Shown: positions 62,805-64,000 of the stretch, piece after piece
Layout of the letters: each line of letters starts with the position of its first letter
Numbering within the stretch: the stretch's first letter is position 1
Assembly: GCF_028748185.1 (NCBI RefSeq)
Contig: NZ_CP118164.1
Coordinates: forward strand, 5,543,814 to 5,607,813
Source of the DNA: Bremerella sp. P1
GTDB taxonomy: Bacteria > Planctomycetota > Planctomycetia > Pirellulales > Pirellulaceae
DNA: 64,000 nucleotides
Reading direction: 5' to 3'
The notes under the pieces: generated by a model
What the model was told of the DNA's origin: nothing
Seen by the model: only the letters and a program-made list of their open reading frames with translations
Databases searched by the model: none
Translations under genes and position numbers: made by a program

Positions 62805-64000
62805 ATGTTCGAAGAACGAAGTATCCAGCGAGACTTGATCGCCATTGGATTGTCTGCGTTGACAATCTTCTTGGCGTTGTCGCTGCTGTCGTATCGCCCG
62901 GATGATGCCATCGGCGAGCTGCCTGCTCCATTCTCTGCGATCTATCAGCCTGATCAGGTCGCGTATCCACAACCGCACCAGGTGCACAATCTGTGTGGTG
63001 GCGTTGGAGCGCTGGCAGCTGATTTTCTACTAGTGACCCTGGGAGTCGGGGCTTACTTCGCTGTGGTCAGCATGGCCGCGTTCGATGTCATTCTATTGAT
63101 GCGGAAAGAAATCACGTCACCAGCTGCCCGTCTGATTGGCTGGCTAATGACCTTGATGGGCATTACCACGCTGGTAACGATCGTTGCTCCCGGTGCTTCG
63201 CCTGGTCCAATCAGTAGCTCCGGCGGACGGCTGGGCCTGATCGGTCAGCAATTCTTGAGCGAGCACTTCGCAACGACCGGGGCGGTGATTCTGTGCCTGG
63301 CGGTAACAGCGTGTGGTCTGCTGCTGTGTACCGAGTACGAGCTGGTTCGTCTCACGGTGTGGAGCTTCCTGAAAGCCAAGGAAAAGACACAAGCCGGAGC
63401 GGCTGCCTGGAAGACGCGTCGCGAGCGTCTGAAGGAAGAACGCAAGGCAAAGCTATTGGCCGAATTTGGCCTGGATGGTGAAGAGGGAGAATACGAAGAA
63501 GAGGACGTCGAATACGACGAACAGGGCGTCCGTATCAAGATCGGTGGTCGTCAGATCAAGACCGACGTCGACGAAGAGATTCCGTTTGAAGATGGCGAAG
63601 AGGTCTTCGAAGAGGAAGCTGCCGGCGACGAAGAGGAATACGAGGAAGAGGAGTACGAAGAGGAAGAAGAGATCGACGAAGAAGTCGAAGAGGAACTCGG
63701 CGAAGAAGAAGCGGACGAGGAAGTCCCCATCACGCGCGTCGAAAAGCCGGAAGAAACGGCGCTGTCGGTCAAGAACCGCAACAGCAAGAAGCAGCAGCAG
63801 GACGATGCCCGCAAGAACGTGATGAGCGAGCTCGACAATGCTGCCAATGGCCAGACCAATCCCAAGAACTACGAGCTACCTCCGATCGAGCTGTTGATCG
63901 AGAGCGACGACTTCTCGTTCGACGAGCAGGAACGCGAAGTCCGCAAGAAGGCCAAGGTCCTGGAGAAGACGTTCCTCAACTTCGGCTTCAATGTGAAGGT
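62805..64000 (+). CDS. ftsK: FtsK/SpoIIIE family DNA translocase, 5' part
   Basis: The frame is open from ATG 62805 to the window edge (at least 398 residues), truncated at the 3' end. It has about four N-terminal membrane helices (about 10-28, 70-92, 105-125, 150-170), then a charged region. A strikingly acidic linker (about 225-315) is built of Glu/Asp clusters. The C-terminal part begins as LPPIELLIESDDFSFDEQE, leading to VRKKAKVLEKTFLNFGFNVKV, the start of the translocase module seen in this family. The motor domain lies beyond the window. Function: chromosome translocation at division. The Shine-Dalgarno is not clear. Confidence 0.88.
   Translation, partial: MFEERSIQRDLIAIGLSALTIFLALSLLSYRPDDAIGELPAPFSAIYQPDQVAYPQPHQVHNLCGGVGALAADFLLVTLGVGAYFAVVSMAAFDVILLMRKEITSPAARLIGWLMTLMGITTLVTIVAPGASPGPISSSGGRLGLIGQQFLSEHFATTGAVILCLAVTACGLLLCTEYELVRLTVWSFLKAKEKTQAGAAAWKTRRERLKEERKAKLLAEFGLDGEEGEYEEEDVEYDEQGVRIKIGGRQIKTDVDEEIPFEDGEEVFEEEAAGDEEEYEEEEYEEEEEIDEEVEEELGEEEADEEVPITRVEKPEETALSVKNRNSKKQQQDDARKNVMSELDNAANGQTNPKNYELPPIELLIESDDFSFDEQEREVRKKAKVLEKTFLNFGFNVK

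Noticed and set aside
63466-63822. A Lys/Arg/Thr-rich open frame near the window end
   Set aside because: It is a shifted reading of the acidic FtsK linker.
1-64000. CRISPR array, tRNA, rRNA or insertion sequence
   Set aside because: No spaced direct repeats, cloverleaf or transposase was seen; the only tandem repeat is the coding one at 7209-7442.

Overview
The window looks like a piece of a planctomycete chromosome, most likely from the Pirellulales (Blastopirellula/Bremerella/Rhodopirellula-like). This rests on family content, not on a database match: three DUF1559 prepilin-like proteins each paired with a small carboxypeptidase-regulatory-like lipoprotein, Tat-exported Gfo/Idh/MocA oxidoreductases, a DUF1080 protein, an SHD1-domain protein, a large surface protein with the planctomycete extracellular motif and dockerin-type repeats, and an expanded MoxR/DUF58/BatA operon. 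The sequence is GC-rich and densely coding. I see no rRNA, tRNA, CRISPR array, insertion sequence or prophage.

Layout. 0.2-2.4 kb: a Tat-exported oxidoreductase and a DUF1080 protein sharing a terminator. 2.4-22.7 kb: a minus-strand block read from 22.7 kb downward. It holds an ECF sigma factor overlapping a 1,417-residue single-pass PQQ-propeller protein, a secreted terpene-cyclase-fold protein, a BatA-like VWA protein, a second VWA-like membrane protein, a DUF4175-like membrane protein, a 1,279-residue Ala/Gln/Glu-rich exported protein with a 13-residue tandem repeat, a MoxR ATPase, a DUF58 protein and, after a gap, an HTH regulator. Two pairs of genes overlap by ATGA, so part of the block is translationally coupled. 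22.8-33.3 kb: mostly housekeeping, with a second oxidoreductase, mnmE, yidC (carrying a PDZ insertion), twin metallophosphoesterases, tsaB, hemL and a membrane protein gene broken by one in-frame stop.

33.5-62 kb is more accessory. It holds the first DUF1559/lipoprotein pair, a TolC-like helical secreted protein, a 1,023-residue surface protein with three copies of a domain carrying HxH-x11-HxH, an APH-type kinase, a fatty acid desaturase, a LysM-linked DUF2235/Tle-like hydrolase, a double CCNNC metal-binding protein, an esterase, a CASTOR/POLLUX-type channel, a cupin, the second and third DUF1559/lipoprotein pairs, a GH43 glycosidase, a DinB protein, an acyl-CoA-synthetase-like enzyme and an ELIC-like pentameric ligand-gated channel. 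The window closes with truB and the 5' part of an FtsK/SpoIIIE translocase gene that runs off the edge.

Themes. Much of the window encodes envelope and surface functions: pseudopilin-like proteins, lipoproteins, a YidC with an extra domain, two eukaryote-like ion channel families and a large Bat-type operon. The observations I rate highest are the triplicated histidine-paired surface domain, the PDZ-bearing YidC, the LysM-Tle-like hydrolase, the extended Bat operon and the gene interrupted by a single amber codon.
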